Source of the DNA: Oscheius onirici
Lineage: Eukaryota; Nematoda; Chromadorea; Rhabditida; Rhabditidae
Assembly (NCBI GenBank): GCA_932521025.1
Contig: OW051471.1
Location: 4,092,001 to 4,156,000 of the forward strand
Direction: 5' to 3'
DNA length: 64,000 nucleotides
Shown here: one piece after another, positions 42,514 to 54,354 of the stretch
How positions within the stretch are numbered: the stretch's first letter is position 1
Layout of the letters: every line of letters begins with the position of its first letter
Translations under genes and position numbers: made by a program
The notes under the pieces: model-generated
What the model was told of the DNA's origin: nothing
Database searches by the model: none
What the model saw: the letters and a program-made list of their open reading frames with translations, nothing else

Positions 42514-44068
42514 ATGTTCGTTTTGGGAATGCTGTTCATCCGGCGTTTCTCTTTGCAAACTAATCCATCTAAATATGTCGAAAAGGTTCGCTTGCTCGAA
42601 TATTGGCGTGCACAAGATGAAATTTTGCGAAAGTAAGCACTTTTTTGTGTCATTTTTACACGAAGTTCAGAGAGTTTGTCCGCTCGAAGATACTGCTCAT
42701 TCTCGACAAATCGCCTCTTCTAGTCAAGGGAACGAGCGGATTGACGCTATCTCGACACAATTTGCCAGGTATTTAAGCCTCTTTGCTTACAAAAACGGCT
42801 GTAGAACTACAAAAATCGCTCGGAGACTACGGCGTCTTCTTCGACGTCCACCATTCCTGTCTTCTCGATGCCGAAGAGGAAAACAATCTCTTTGTTCCGC
42901 TTTTCGGTGTCTCTGTCAAGACGGAAACGCCTCCAGAAGGCTCTCCTGTGGACAAGAAACAGCTCGTTCGAGCGCTTGGTGACAGTCTCGGTGGCCGATT
43001 TACCGATATCAGGTACTTTTTCGTTTTGCTCCGAAAAGGAAGTGAAATTTAGGTCAGCTATGTTCATGGTTTCTTCCGAAGCTGACCGGCTGCTTTTGGC
43101 TCGTTTCTATTCCCTTTCCAAATGGGCTCATGTCTTCTGTCGATGTCCACGATGTGCTGCCTCCCTACAGACGAAAATCAGCAAAGCCAGTGCTCGGTGT
43201 CGATCTTGCAATACGGTATATTATCCCAATGTAAGACTTCTCTGTTTTAATCTAAAGACAACTTCAGATCGCTCCAGCCGTCATCACATTGATCAAAAAC
43301 CGCGAAAATAGTCATCTGCTGCTAGTTCGACAGCGAAACTACACTCCTGGAATGTATACGTGCGTGGCTGGATTTGCGAATGTAAGAGATTCTATAGACA
43401 TTGATTTTCAGTGATTTCCCAAAATGTGCAATTCCTCTAATTGTAAGAAGCTCACGGCGAGTTTGACATAATGTTCAACTTTTGAATACACAGCTGAGAT
43501 ACGTAGTTTAATGATAATTTGAGCTTTTTCTTAGGCGAGTGTTCAATGTTTTGTTTGTTACGTTTTGCCTTACAACGGGTCTTTTACTGACCTTTTTCTA
43601 ATTGACTTCTTGGAAACATACTTTATTAAGATAGGAGAACATCTGCACGAGACTGTTCGACGCGAAGTTGCCGAAGAAGTCGGGCTGGAAATAGACCATG
43701 TCGTCACTGAGGATTACAGTCAACCGTGGCCACTTCCAGATGGCTCTCTCATGATTCCGAATGTCTCCATCGCCGATATGAATCAACCAGTTTGTTCTCC
43801 TTTTTTGTTTTAAATACACGGTTCAGATGGATAAATGCCCAGCGGAGCTGGAGAATGCTCGGTGGTTTTCACGGGACGAAGTCCAAGCGGCATATGATAG
43901 AACGCTTTCGGATCCTTTGTACAAGGTGATTTTTTAAGCATTTTTGTTACGTTTTTGATTTAGAATGTTCCGGAAGATGTGATCCAGCGACAAGAACTGT
44001 TGTATATTCCACCGTCAGGTGTACTAGCCCATCGACTTATCCGAAAGTTTCTGAAAGAGGAAGTATAA
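42514..44068 (+). CDS. ndx-9: NADH diphosphatase-type Nudix hydrolase (NUDT12/13, NDX-9 like)
   Basis: Cleaves NADH to NMNH and AMP. Exons start at ATG 42514 with a basic N-terminus (MFVLGMLFIRRFSLQTNPSK) suitable for mitochondrial import. An N-terminal domain follows (LGDYGVFFDVHHSCLLDAEE). A zinc ribbon is visible (CRCPRCAASLQTKISKASAR then CRSCNTVYYPN). The Nudix box is IGEHLHETVRREVAEEVGLE with its REVAEEVG metal ligands. The family-specific NADH-recognition motif is SQPWPLPDGSLM. The C-terminus is VPEDVIQRQELLYIPPSGVL, then AHRLIRKFLKEEV, stop at 44066-44068. The order fits NUDT13/NDX-9; there are no ankyrin repeats as in NUDT12. One intron (43382-43631) is about 250 nt; the others are short. 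Confidence 0.88.
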
Positions 44069-45295
44069 ATCTGTATAATGCGAAAGATTCTCTTAACCCG
44101 GTTATGTGCTGAAAGGCTGTATAAATAGTTTGTATAACAATTAATCGGGTTGTAGAGAGAAACCCGGTGAGTACGGGCTATTTGGTAGATCTACTGTCGA
44201 TTGAAAAGGGATTCCGATCCCAGCACTGCGACACAGAGGGACCGACATGCCAACACCCGTGGTTTAAGGCCTGCTCAATTTAATTGCCAATCCGGTTCGC
44301 CCGCCGCCATTCAAAAATTGGACCAGACCTCCGCGCGCACATGCTTGAGCCAATCTTTTCCATTGCACAGAAGAAGATGAACTGGCCACTTTTCCGCTAT
44401 GCAATCCAGGAGAAAAGCAATAAAAGATTCAGCTGCACAGTACAGAGGTATTCGTGAAGTCTTCGATGAGGCCCGTGATGTTTCCACTGAAAGGATCCCA
44501 CGCGCAGAAATGCTCTCAACCAAAACGAGTCGTTTTCGATCAACGACAAGTTCTACGTCAACAATTAAAAAAAGGGTTTAAAATTGTGGTGTCACCATCC
44601 ACTGAGTATCATAGACTATGCGACTAGTCTGATTATAACAATAACACTTATCTATTTTAAAATGCTCCCAGTTCTCTGTCTGTCGGAAGCTCTAATTGGC
44701 AATCAAAATGGAGCAATTTGTGAGCACAATAATTAAGGGGAAAGGAATTATTGTAACAAGTCAATTTGCAAGTGCTTGTACTTTGATTATTTTTGACTGG
44801 GGATAGTTTGCAGACAGTAGAGAATCAAGTGCGGGTTAGGAATACGGGAAAGCGTTCTAGGGGGGTTTCTACTGTAACTTTAGATCCAATGGGGTGATAT
44901 CACAACTGGAGAACTGGAATAGGGGATAACAGGTGTACGGACAGGAATACGAGAAAGAGGGACTGATAGACAGAGAGGGACAGGGTTACAGAGAGACAAA
45001 GGGACAGATGGAGAGAGGGACTGCAGATTGAATTTTTTGCTTCGTGTACAGTAATTAAGCTACTCTCATCTATTAATTGATCTGGAGAAGGATCAAACAG
45101 CAAACTGTTATCTGTTTTGAAAAGGACAAAACTAAGTCACTTAGCCCCGGAGGGGCGTAGCACAACCTGCTACATATAAATTCTTCAAAAAAAAAAAAAC
45201 TTTTTACGAACTATTCATGAAAAACAAAAAATGGATATTTTAACAAGCAAAAGTGACTAGCACGATGGAACGGAGATCAGAAGAAAGACATAAGT
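44069..45295. repeat. Repeat-rich interval: CCGG hairpin fragment and R1 copy
   Basis: 44285-44350 is a partial AAGCATGTGCG-type hairpin (CGCCCGCCGCCATTC core). 44399-44581 holds a 60-codon plus-strand ORF (start MQSRRKAIKDSAAQYRGIRE) with no homology, likely noise or element remnant. 44660-45180 is an R1 copy: its 44690-44900 part matches 1320-1550 inverted, and CCCCGGAGGGGCGTAGCACA at 45145 matches 56809. No supported gene. Confidence 0.65.
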
Positions 45296-47755
45296 TCACT
45301 TGATATCAATGGGCTGCATATGGTTCCTTTTACAGGCTTGTTCACCGGGCAACTCAAAGAGCATATCGAGCAGTGGCTTGTTTTCGCCCATAATTCGGCA
45401 GCCCTGGGCGAAGAGCACATTGTCGCGTTCGAAAGGTTTGTCAATGCGATCACGCTTTCGATGAAGGTTCGGTTGAGCTGAATTGTTTTTTTTTATAAAA
45501 GCGAGCTTCCAAGGACGAAACATACTCAAAACGCTGATCATGAGAGGAACATCCACACGCAGAGTTGCAGAGAAGGCTTTACGTCGTTTCATGTCAAACG
45601 TCTTGGCGTTCTGCTCCTTCGGATTAGGATCACAGAGTCCCAGCAGACTGAACTGGGCGCACAGAGGATGCCATCTAGAGTGACTAAAACGAATTTTTAA
45701 ATATAAAAAAAAACCAAGGAAAAAATAATACCGATTATGAAGACGGTAAAGATTGCTAGCAGCGATGGTATCCGTTCCGCCCGAATCCAAATATCGAACG
45801 TTGGCAAAGTTGTCCATATCAAGAACCTCAACACGCTGCCATTCTCCCGTGTACATGGCACGCTCTTCGGGAACATTCGTAATGGCGTAGACTCGCGTAT
45901 TCGCATTCAACCAGCCCTTCCTATACCCCTTTATTAATTTTTTTAGAGGGAAGGTAAACTTACACCAAATCTGGCTCCATCATAAATCTGTTCTCGGCAA
46001 TTCCATAGAAGGCATCCAAATTTCTGGCATGATCTTTGAGTTCTTCGTCGGCTTTCATCATCGACCAGGTGATATCTCCCAGTTGTTCCTGTTCTTCCAG
46101 AGTGGCTCCTTCACTGGCAGCTAAAATCGGTTTGTAGGCTTCTTTTTCCTCTTTGGTGAACTCTAAATTTGCATTTAACAACACAATAAAGGCAAAAAAA
46201 CCTTTGGGAATTCTCTTGAAGAAGCGACCATAGAACTCGTACGGAGACTGGGTACATGTGCCTTCAACGATTACTAGATAGCTGGAGGTCAGCTCGTCGT
46301 AGAACCTGAACCTTTTTAGACGTCACAAATAAAAAATCCTACTTTTTGTGCACATAAGTATCAGTAATGTATGGGACTTGGGCCTGATTGATATCCCAGC
46401 GATCCCATTCTGATCGAGGTACTTTGAGCGGCTGATCTTCTTCCTCCTTGTGAACCCAATTTTCTGGGAAATCGAGTCTGATCTGCGGAATGTTGACAGC
46501 CTCTTCATGATCTAGTCTCTTCTAAGCGTCGTTTTCATCAACAAAATGAAGATTACTTACGGATGGCGAAGGACCGATAATGAAGGGATAGTTGGATGCG
46601 TCGTCAATTTCAATGTAACGGATTTTTCCCTTCGTTCTAGAGGCGAAAAGACAGGCAATGTTGCGTCCCTTTGTCTTCTTTTTGGACGTCATCAATGCAG
46701 CTTGCTCGATCGGATCCAGCCCAAACATTTCAACCTAAAATGAGTTGCAAATAAAATGAGCAAGAGCTACCTTTATGGGCTCGCGGTAGTCGTTCCTGAT
46801 AACACTGCCTCTCAGAACACGAATATTGAACTCGGTATACTCGCTGATGAGATCGGCAAATATTTCGCAATCTTCCTTGGTCCAATAAGTCGCTTTCTAC
46901 AGAATTGAATAATCAAATGTCAAAGAAAGTGATCTACATTTCCGATTTCGTAACCATGATGAACCTTCTCCAGGTCGGTCAATGAGAGACAGATAACCTG
47001 CCACGGATGATATTCGAAGTTCTTCGGCAGTTCTGCCAGGCACTGAAGATTGAATAAGCAACTTCGAATGACTTGAAACGAACCTGAACGTTAACCCATG
47101 CCGTATCACCGTGATCAATATAGATGACCCGAACAAAGACACCGAGTTCGATTTCGACAGCCTGAAATTTGTGTTTTCTCAGGAAAAAAAATGAACAAGA
47201 CTTACTGCTAAAACGCGAACACGACTGTAAGTCCGTTCCTCGCGCGGAGCCATGTAATAGTTGTCGACCATCTCTCGCGGAGCAGCTCCTTCAAAATTGA
47301 CCTTCTTCAGATCGAATGGTTCGATCACTGTCAGCTGGTCTGTGATGTTGTTGGTCAGCTCGACCCAGATGCAAGACGGTGACTCGACATGACGGACTGC
47401 AACGAGAGCCGATCCACGGAGATCGATGCGGTTGATCTGGAAACGAGATTGATAGAATTATGCAGCTTCTACTTTTGTACTGGTAGAAAAATTGCTTTAT
47501 CAATGTATTCCACTACCAGTTCAAAAAAGTGAACCGAATGGGATTCACACGGAAGGCAGTAAAATCTAATCGATAGGAAGCTGTTGAAATTGGGATTCGT
47601 CACAAAAAAAACCAGTAAAAATGACGAAAACAGAACATTAAACAAACCTTGACAGAGCCATTAATAAGACCATTTCTCCTCATTTCCGGATACTTGTTTT
47701 TATGCTCCACAATGGGCGATTTCGCTCGCGTGGTAGGCAAATGGCCTAATATCAT
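45296..47755 (-). CDS. Tudor-domain protein, EKL-1-like
   Basis: From ATG 47755 (directly after TCTTTCAG) to 45296 in about ten exons. An N-terminal extended Tudor domain reads IDLRGSALVAVRHVESPSCI, WVELTNN, SRVRVLAVEIELGVFVRVIY, then IDHGDTAWVNV and CLAELPKNFEYHPWQVICLS. A second Tudor reads RVEVLDMDNFANVRYLDSGG, TDTIAASNLYRL and HPLCAQFSLLGLCD. Between them are YPFIIGPSPS, WVHKEEEDQPLKVPRSEWDR and EQEQLGDITWSMMKADEELK. Tandem Tudor domains with this spacing fit nematode EKL-1, which works with DRH-3 and RdRPs in germline 22G small-RNA production. The Tudor call is firm; the EKL-1 orthology is inference. Confidence 0.7.
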
Positions 47756-47965
47756 CTGAAAGGACGAGTATAATAGATAAAGAAGTAGAAAAGAGCGTGA
47801 AGGCGGACGGTGCGGCTGCCGAGAACACAATGGTGAGAAATTGAAAAATACTAGTTTATTAGAGAAAAACAACTACACAGACAGGGCAAATAAATACAAC
47901 CATCAATTAATCATTTAGAGAATCCGTATCAGGAACGATCCGTAAAAACACAAAACTTTGTTGGT

Positions 47966-49083
47966 TCAGTTCTTAGCTGTGGAGAGGAAAGCAACGAGTC
48001 CGGCAGATCCGACCATCGAGAAGAGGTTGTTGAAAAGAGGATTGAATGCGCTGAGAAGGAAGAAGGACGTAAACAGAAGAATGGTCAGGAAGAGCACGTT
48101 TGTGAAGAAAATGGACAGATAGGTGGCCTCGGTCTCAGCAACTTCGTTCTTGCGGAATAGAGCACGTTCCTGAAAATGACAGCAATAGATTAGATGCAAA
48201 GGTATCCTTTATGTCTTTTAGTTTAAAAACTGGCGAATCCGACGCACTTCGCGCAGCAATTCAAAATATTTCACTGAAGGAATTATCGAAAACGCTATTT
48301 TGCCCATTTTTTGTGATGTTCTTCCGATACTTCACTTCAAAACGGACATTACATCGATTATCAAACGACAGAACACGAAAAGAGCACAGAAACATCAAAT
48401 AAAAACATACAAACTCGTGTTTTGCAAACAAGTGCGTAGTTTCAGGTCATTTTCATTCATTATCTTTCAGGTTTGCTCTAATCCAGCTATTTTTGACGTG
48501 CTCTTTACGATGAACACTACGAAGAAGCAAAATAATTGCGAAAAATATAAAAAAATCTCGGCTTTACCAAAATCCTTGCGTTTCGCGCCAGTTTTTTGAA
48601 CCTGCTGCGCACCAACTTCGGCACACGTTCGCAACAGCTACACTGTCGCTTTAAATAGTAACGTTCACTGGTTTGAGAAACATATTGGCTGAGCTCATTG
48701 TAAATTGAAGCGCTTACCTCTCTCTCCTTCAGACTAATCTTCTTGTCAGCAAGCTTCTGGTTGATTTCACGATCAACGGCAGATCCTCTCTTCATCATGA
48801 TGCTGTGCTTCAAAAGTCTCTTCTGGTTGTTGCAGGCCATCGTCAATAGATAGATGGATGCGATGGCGGAGAGAGACCACACAATCCAGGAGTCATTGAT
48901 CTGAAGAATAATGTTTGGAAAAAAAATAAAAATTACCTCCATTTGGTGAACTCCGTAGAAGAGGTAGATGGGAGCCAGCGAGATGACAGCAGCATTGATG
49001 TAGAAGATTATGCTGTTACCGGTCGAGGTACTGCTGGAATAGTTTGAGAGGAGAAGTTCTTCTTCCTTGGTTAGCTTTCCCAT
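47966..49083 (-). CDS. trap-3: Translocon-associated protein subunit gamma (TRAP-gamma/SSR3)
   Basis: Three exons (49083-48937, 48900-48718, 48169-47966) give 177 aa. The protein starts MGKLTKEEELLLSNYSSSTS, then TM1-TM2 (IIFYINAAVISLAPIYLFYG; IVWSLSAIASIYLLTMACNN), a basic cytosolic loop KRLLKHSIMMKRGSAVDREI and KKISLKERE, then ERALFRKNEVAETEATYLSI, two more helices and the end SMVGSAGLVAFLSTAKN. Human SSR3 has LKHKVAQKREDAVSKE, LWKKNEVADYEAT and SSGLIALLSTG at the same sites. TRAP sits next to Sec61 and aids insertion and glycosylation of nascent chains. Intron 2 is 548 nt without a recognisable insert. Stop lies 211 bp before the Tudor gene start on the same strand. Confidence 0.93.
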
Positions 49084-49765
49084 GTTGTATATCTGCAAAA
49101 TGACAATAAATGCAAGGAAGTCGGTAAAAAATTAAGTTAAAGAATTTGAAAACTTTGAACAGCAAGATGCCAGAATAGCCAACGCGATTTTGTCGGCGCA
49201 GAGGAGCTCGAGAATCCAAACGCCACAAACGCGAAGTTGCGTACTGGAAGCTCCGCCCAAATGTCTTTTTCTGCAGAGGCTGCGCAGCTGTTTGCACTCA
49301 ACACGGTCGTGGGCAGCCGAACAGCCAAACTGCAAGTATTTTTGGCCGCCGTCCAATTTGCCACTATTTTCGCTCACACGCCATGTTGCTCCAAGGCATC
49401 GTTGGATCTTTCTGCTGTATTTCCCTTTATATTGGGCACAACACCAGCTCTCCACCTCATTTGTTTCAGTATCTTGAAACATTTTAGAAAAAAAGCGCAT
49501 ATTCATGCTACTTTTTTTTGTTCGCATTATCACAAAATTTTCACCGAATCCACGCAAATGCAGTCTTTCCTGTAAAATTCAGAAAACTTTTTCAGAATAA
49601 AAAGACATGTGAAGCGAAAAATTATTTTATCTAATGAATCTTTCGCTTTATATAACCCAGTTATGGTTCCTACTTTTTCGTGCGCGCCAACATGAAAACG
49701 TCATTTGCAAAGTCGTGAATGCACATTTTCAACTGTCCCTTATCTCGAAGTTTTCAGAAACAGTA
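49084..49765. other. Divergent promoter region of TRAP-gamma and Sec61-beta
   Basis: Both strands are open over 49130-49570: minus-strand ORFs of 141 and 93 codons and plus-strand ORFs of 112 and 95 codons. None has a recognisable motif and all overlap, so the region is better read as GC-balanced promoter/5' UTR. A TTTTTCTGCAG on the plus strand (49264) and a TTTGCAG on the minus strand just before 49090 could be UTR splice sites. Confidence 0.4.
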
Positions 49766-50050
49766 ATGTCGGACACCGGACGCAGCCCTCGCCCTGCTGG
49801 ATCTCAGGTTCGTCAGCGTCGTGGAGGAGGTATATCGTACCAAACTGCTTCATAAGATATTGTTTCAGCCACTACTCAAGCTGCCGCTCGTCCTCGTGGG
49901 GCCAACAACGGCGGACTCTGGCGTTTTTATACCGAAGATTCGACTGGATTAAAGATTGGACCCGTTCCTGTTCTCGTCATGAGCCTGGTCTTCATCGCTT
50001 CTGTATTCGTTTTGCACATCTGGGGAAAGTTCACCCGTTCAAGAGTCTAA
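49766..50050 (+). CDS. sec-61.B: Sec61 translocon subunit beta
   Basis: Two exons (49766-49829, 49869-50050) give 81 aa. The N-terminus is cytosolic and basic ([20 protein letters not shown]), then a Gly/Ala/Arg linker. The conserved [20 protein letters not shown] segment runs into the single tail-anchored helix [20 protein letters not shown]. This matches Sec61-beta across animals at full length. It is part of the heterotrimeric ER protein-conducting channel and is divergent from TRAP-gamma, which works in the same complex. Confidence 0.97.
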
Positions 50051-50637
50051 TACACATCGTCCTGTAACATGGGTTATCTTTTTTTATTCTAATTTATTGT
50101 CTGTTGTGATACTTCGTGCTTTTATTCCGTCCAAATGAAAAGTGTTTTATGACATATTAGTCGTCTACGACGGCTTTCGCCGCCCTGACTCAAACATACA
50201 ATGCAAAAGCCCAGACACTGAATTCCCACCCAACTTGACCTGTGGCAAAACCTATCTTCGCTCAGCTAACTCTTTATCACTCCAAGTTCAAAGGTGACTT
50301 TAATCCTGATAATTTCTGACTTGTCGCGACGAATCTCGTGGCCATGGACAAATACGTCCAAACAGAGTCCACGACAGGCACCATTGTGCTTTAGATAGTT
50401 TAGACCAGCCGGCTTCGCCGCCTGTCGGCGGCTTTTTTTTACTTGTGGTTTCTTCTATACTTTTGATCTCTTCCACAGTCAACCGATCCCTTCCCAACTC
50501 AACCGATCCCTTCTGTTCATGTTCACGTTTATTGCAATATCACGTCTGGGACGAGTGCAGATCTGATCGTCTTCCATTCTAATTCCGTTCTTCTCCACCA
50601 GCAAGGTCCAACTTCTCTGAGAATGTCCTCAGTCTAG

Positions 50638-51008
50638 ACATGTGCGCTTGGACCGGCTGGGAAAAAAATCGCCTTCAGTGCGGCGGGCAAAAGAAATTCA
50701 GCACGTTTTTTTTGGGTTTTTGGTGTTTCCCCAGTTATTGTGATAAGCAAAAAAAGACACCCGCAAAGAAAAACGAAAAATAAGACGAAATTCGCGAAAA
50801 AAAATCGACAAAATTAGTGTTTTTCGTACGAAACTTCAAATTTCTTTGCGGATTTGTCTTATTTTGCTTAACTTTTTTTCTGTGCTAGTCGGTATTTGTT
50901 CACAATGACTGGGGAAACACAAAAAACCCAGAAAAACAGCGTGCTGAATTTTTTTTGCCCGCCGCACTGAAGGCGATTTTTTTCCCAGCCGGTCCAAGCG
51001 CACTAGGT
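50638..51008. mobile_element. Foldback element with GTGCGCTTGGACCGGC ends
   Basis: TGCGCTTGGACCGGCTGGGA, AAAATCGCCTTCAGTGCGGC, GGGCAAAA, TTCAGCACG and GGTGTTTCCCCAGTTATTGTG are mirrored by CACAATGACTGGGGAAACAC, CGTGCTGAA, GCCCGCCGCACTGAAGGCGA and TCCCAGCCGGTCCAAGCGCA. Total about 370 bp; no coding capacity. The ends resemble the CCGG hairpin family, which may be internally deleted relatives. Confidence 0.8.
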
Positions 51009-51729
51009 TACGGATAAGGTCCGTTCAAAAAAAAAAGCTTTAGTGAGTCTCAGTCCTACTGTCCCTTCCCTTCTTCCCTTGTCACTCTGCTCCAGTCACT
51101 ACCCCTGACACTCCAAAGAAACTATCCAAGTCATTAGAATCCTTCCCGCACTTGCTTTTCCTATCGCGACTTGCTTAAACTAATTTGCGCACAAAGCTCC
51201 CCTCCTTATTCCCAATAAAAGCTTCAGACACACACAAACACACAGAGACTTGGGAGTAATTTAAAGTGGATTGCAAGAAAAATGGACGGAAATGCCGGCT
51301 TTCTACGTTGTTTCTCAGAAAGTGTATTTTTGAGGACCTATTTGTTTTCTTTCGATTGTTTCTTGTACGACGATTCTTGTGGCCATGGACAAACAGACAG
51401 AGTCAGCCACAGATACCATAGCTTTTTAATAGTTTAGACCAGAAATAGCCGGCTTCGCCGCCTGTCGGCGTCTTTTTTACTTGTGTTTTCTTCTTTACTT
51501 CTGATCCCTTTCCCTACTCAACTGATCTCTTCTGCTCCCTTCCCCAGCCAACCGATCACTTCTGATCATGTCACGTCTCCTCCCTTCCCCAATCAATCCC
51601 TTTTTCATTCTTTCCCAGGGTTCCCATTCCATCCTAAAGAACCGATACGGAGATTCCTATTTTCCGGCCACCCGAACTCTCTCTGAACTTATGCAGATCA
51701 ACTGGTCCCTCCTAATCCCCTAGCGGTTA

Positions 51730-51835
51730 CCCTGACTCTATTTCCTACTCAAAACAATTTAGCAAAAATATTTGGCGAGGAGAAGAATCGAACCCGGGTC
51801 GTCTGGGTGAAGACGGCGACTTTTAACAATCTACA
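51730..51835 (-). mobile_element. tRNA-Glu-derived SINE copy
   Basis: Minus strand: AAAAGTCGCCGTCTTCACCC, AGACGACCCGGGTTCGATTC (B box) and CTTCTCCTCG, followed by the same AAATTGTTTTGAGTAGGAAA tail as 17480-17660. The A-box end is cut near 51835, where sequence unrelated to the SINE begins. Confidence 0.7.
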
Positions 51836-52665
51836 GGCTGTTTCCAACGAATAGGGACAGGCTTGTTGAAAACCTGCGCTGCGGCCAGGTTGGACTTTGC
51901 GGCGGGCTAAAAAAATTCATTTCGCATTTTTTTTCTGATTTTTTTTGTTTCCAAATACATCCCCCGATTAGATTTAGTTTTGCTATCAGAAAAATTTGAA
52001 GAAAATAGAAAACTGACAATGAAAATAGAAGAAAACTGCTATTTTAATCGAATTTCGTCAAAAATCTGCTTTTCCCTTTTTACGTGTTTTCACTATTTTA
52101 CGGCTTGTTCGATCTGCTTTTAGCCAAATTCAGCATGAAATATTGGTATTTTTGCTTGTATTATGCTCTAGTCGAAGAAAATCCACTATAAATTGCTCTC
52201 GCGTCTCTGTGTGTGTCTGAAGCTCTAATTGAGGATAAGGAGGGGAGCTTTGTGTGCACAAATTAGTTTTTAACAAGTCGCGACAGGAAAAGCAAGTGCG
52301 CGAAGGGTTCTTATGAGTTTGATAGTTTCTTTGGAGGGACAGGGGATGACTGGAACAGAGTAACAAGGGAAGAATGAAAGGGGAACTAGGGACTCTGTGA
52401 CAGAGCGAAGTAAAAGAGAAGACAACCATACCTCTCACATTAGCCCTGGAAAGGCGTTGCAAACCTTGTGCACCAAAATTTCGTGGCCTCGGACAAACAA
52501 AGTCACAGAGTCAGCCACAGACACCATTGCACTTTAATATTAAAGATTCGTCTTATAGAGGTAGTTCATCTTATTATTACCGATTTTTCCTATAAAAATT
52601 TATGGACAATAACACAATAAATTAACTAAAACGAGTAAAACAAGAATTACAATTAATAAACCAAG

Positions 52666-53927
52666 CTAAATGAATCTTTTGAAAACGGGAGAAGTTCTTC
52701 CATAATCGCTGGCGGTCCTCTTTCTGGGACGAGGTGGCTGAGCTGACATGCTATCGCTACTATCAGAATCCGAAGAATAAACTTGTCGGATGTTGTAGTA
52801 GGATTTTGAGTCCATTCCGCATTCGATACCTGCAAATTACATTGAATAAAAGTGCGAAAAACACAAACTGGAAGTGATGAAGGTATTGTCTTCATCGTCG
52901 GTTATTGTATTGGTAGGCCGAAGCTCGTTGTCGGATTTATCGAGCTGCTCGAAAGAGAAATTCAGAGCATTTCCGCGAGAAACTTCAAACATTTCCTGGG
53001 CATCGGCTTCACATCTGTCGTAGATATGGTCAAGAGTCAGATCGTCTCCAGCAGAAATGGGGGAGGACACTGGGGTATGCAGCTGAAACAATGTTTAGAA
53101 AAAGTCGACGAACACGGTAAACTTCAAGATCTGCCTTTTCTTTCAAAAGGGCACTTTCCACTTCGATGAAAACTCTGTGATACCCCGTAGATGCGGCATA
53201 ATTTGAAGTGATTGATCTCGTCGGCCCTTGGATCTTGTAGCATACATCAGTTCTCTCGAAGCCTGGAGCTTGCCAGTTGTTAGGTTTACTATCGTTGTAG
53301 GCAAGGCGCAATCCGGCAAAGCATCCTGGAGGAAGGTCTTCCATCTGATGCATAGTGACTGAATCGACGAAGTTGATCAGGAGCTTCAGATCGCTTTTCA
53401 GATTCTCAACTCCAGTGTAGCGAAACGTCATGGCCTTTGTTCCACTCGTGCTGAAAAGAAACGAATTACACGTAGCAGAAGAAAACTAACTTCGCGAAGT
53501 AGACCTCCAAATCTTCGGAATATGTAAAATGCCATGTGAAGGCTTCCAGTGCACTTTGTGGCTCGGCGCGACTGTTCGAAATCTGAAACAACCAAAGAGT
53601 GAAAAAGGAGCTAGTGCTTACAAGGAGAATGAACTTAGAGAGATATCCTTTGTGCAGAGCCCGGCATGCTCCAGCGACCCTTGACACCGTGTTGCAGCCG
53701 AATTCGCTGTTTTCATCGAGACAATCCAGTTTGAGACCTGAAAACAAACATTGATAGAATTAGAAGTGTAAAAGCAACTAACCGACTATTTCTTTTTTAA
53801 TGAAGTGCTCTTCTCCGAGGACTTTCCGTTTTTTCAGGATACGGCTCAACGATAGGGTAATAATTATTTTCATGAATGTGACGCTCTCCTCTGGCGAATC
53901 TCCGACGTCTGTCGACAACTCGACCAT
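52666..53927 (-). CDS. Meiotic HORMA-domain protein (HIM-3/HTP type)
   Basis: The start MVELSTDVGDSPEESVTFMK (ATG 53927) is followed by ILKKRKVLGEEHFIKKEI, LKLDCLDENSEFGCNTVSRV, CRALHKGYLSKFILL, ALEAFTWHFTYSEDLEVYFA, a long exon with AMTFRYTGVENLKSDLKLLI, LPPGCFAGLRLAYND and RVFIEVESALLKEK, and a tail of exons. The tail contains LDHIYDRCEADAQEMFEVSR, a Ser/Asp run (SSDSDSSDSMS) and a basic end (RPRKRTASDYGRTSPVFKRF). A core that makes F-x-F-x-YS and then a C-terminal closure-motif-like tail is the arrangement of nematode axis proteins, which load on meiotic chromosomes and control crossover partner choice. It could be HIM-3, HTP-1/2 or a shorter HTP-3; this cannot be separated here. Confidence 0.75.
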
Positions 53928-54354
53928 CCTGAAAACGTCATGTGTATTTTAATGTTTTTGACAAATAAGAAGTCGGAAAAATAGGAAGTCCATATGTACA
54001 TATAAGAGTTAAGAAACAACTTGCAAGGAGCTGAAAAGAAATGAAATCAAAGTTCGATTTGAAAAAGGCAAAAATCTTGGGGCTGTCTCGCGGCGAAAAT
54101 GTTCGATTGGAAAATAGTCCCTTTGCAAAATTCTTGGCTCAGTATCCAACAGGGTTGGGCGAGCGCTTCGAAAAATCGGTTTTTCGTAGCTTGTTGTGAG
54201 CTTGCAAATGTGCTATTTTCTCTCCAATTTTGTGTTATTGAACATTGTAGAGAAACTGTCGAAGAGGAAAATGAACTTTGCCTCAAAAACTAGCTAAAAT
54301 AAATGTTTTGAAACGTTTATCACACGTAAACTGTCCAAAAGCTACGAAAGATGT
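53928..54354. repeat. Intergenic with a repeat shared with 19140-19280
   Basis: 54160-54300 (TCGAAAAATCGGTTTTTCG; GTGTTATTGAACATTGTAGA; AACTTTGCCTCAAA) is related to 19125-19250. The rest is unassigned. Confidence 0.5.

Larger units (their letters stand above)
50051..52665. repeat. Repeat-dense interval: SINE parts, minisatellite units, foldbacks, R1
   Basis: No supported gene. SINE heads lie at 50340-50400 and 51378-51440, each followed by a GACCAGCCGGCTTCGCCGCC or similar block. Minisatellite-like units lie at 50462-50520 and 51500-51610. A foldback lies at 50638-51008. R1 cores lie at 51150-51270 and, inverted, 52190-52290. A SINE with B box lies at 51730-51835. F1 fragments lie at 51860-52060, and 52065-52150 (TTTTAGCCAAATTCAGCATG) is shared with 55560-55620. 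R1 ends lie at 52380-52475 with a SINE head to 52540. Confidence 0.65.

Noticed and set aside
49132-49557. 141-codon minus-strand ORF upstream of TRAP-gamma
   Set aside because: Overlapping frames of similar length occur on both strands, with no homology; more likely promoter/UTR sequence of the divergent pair.
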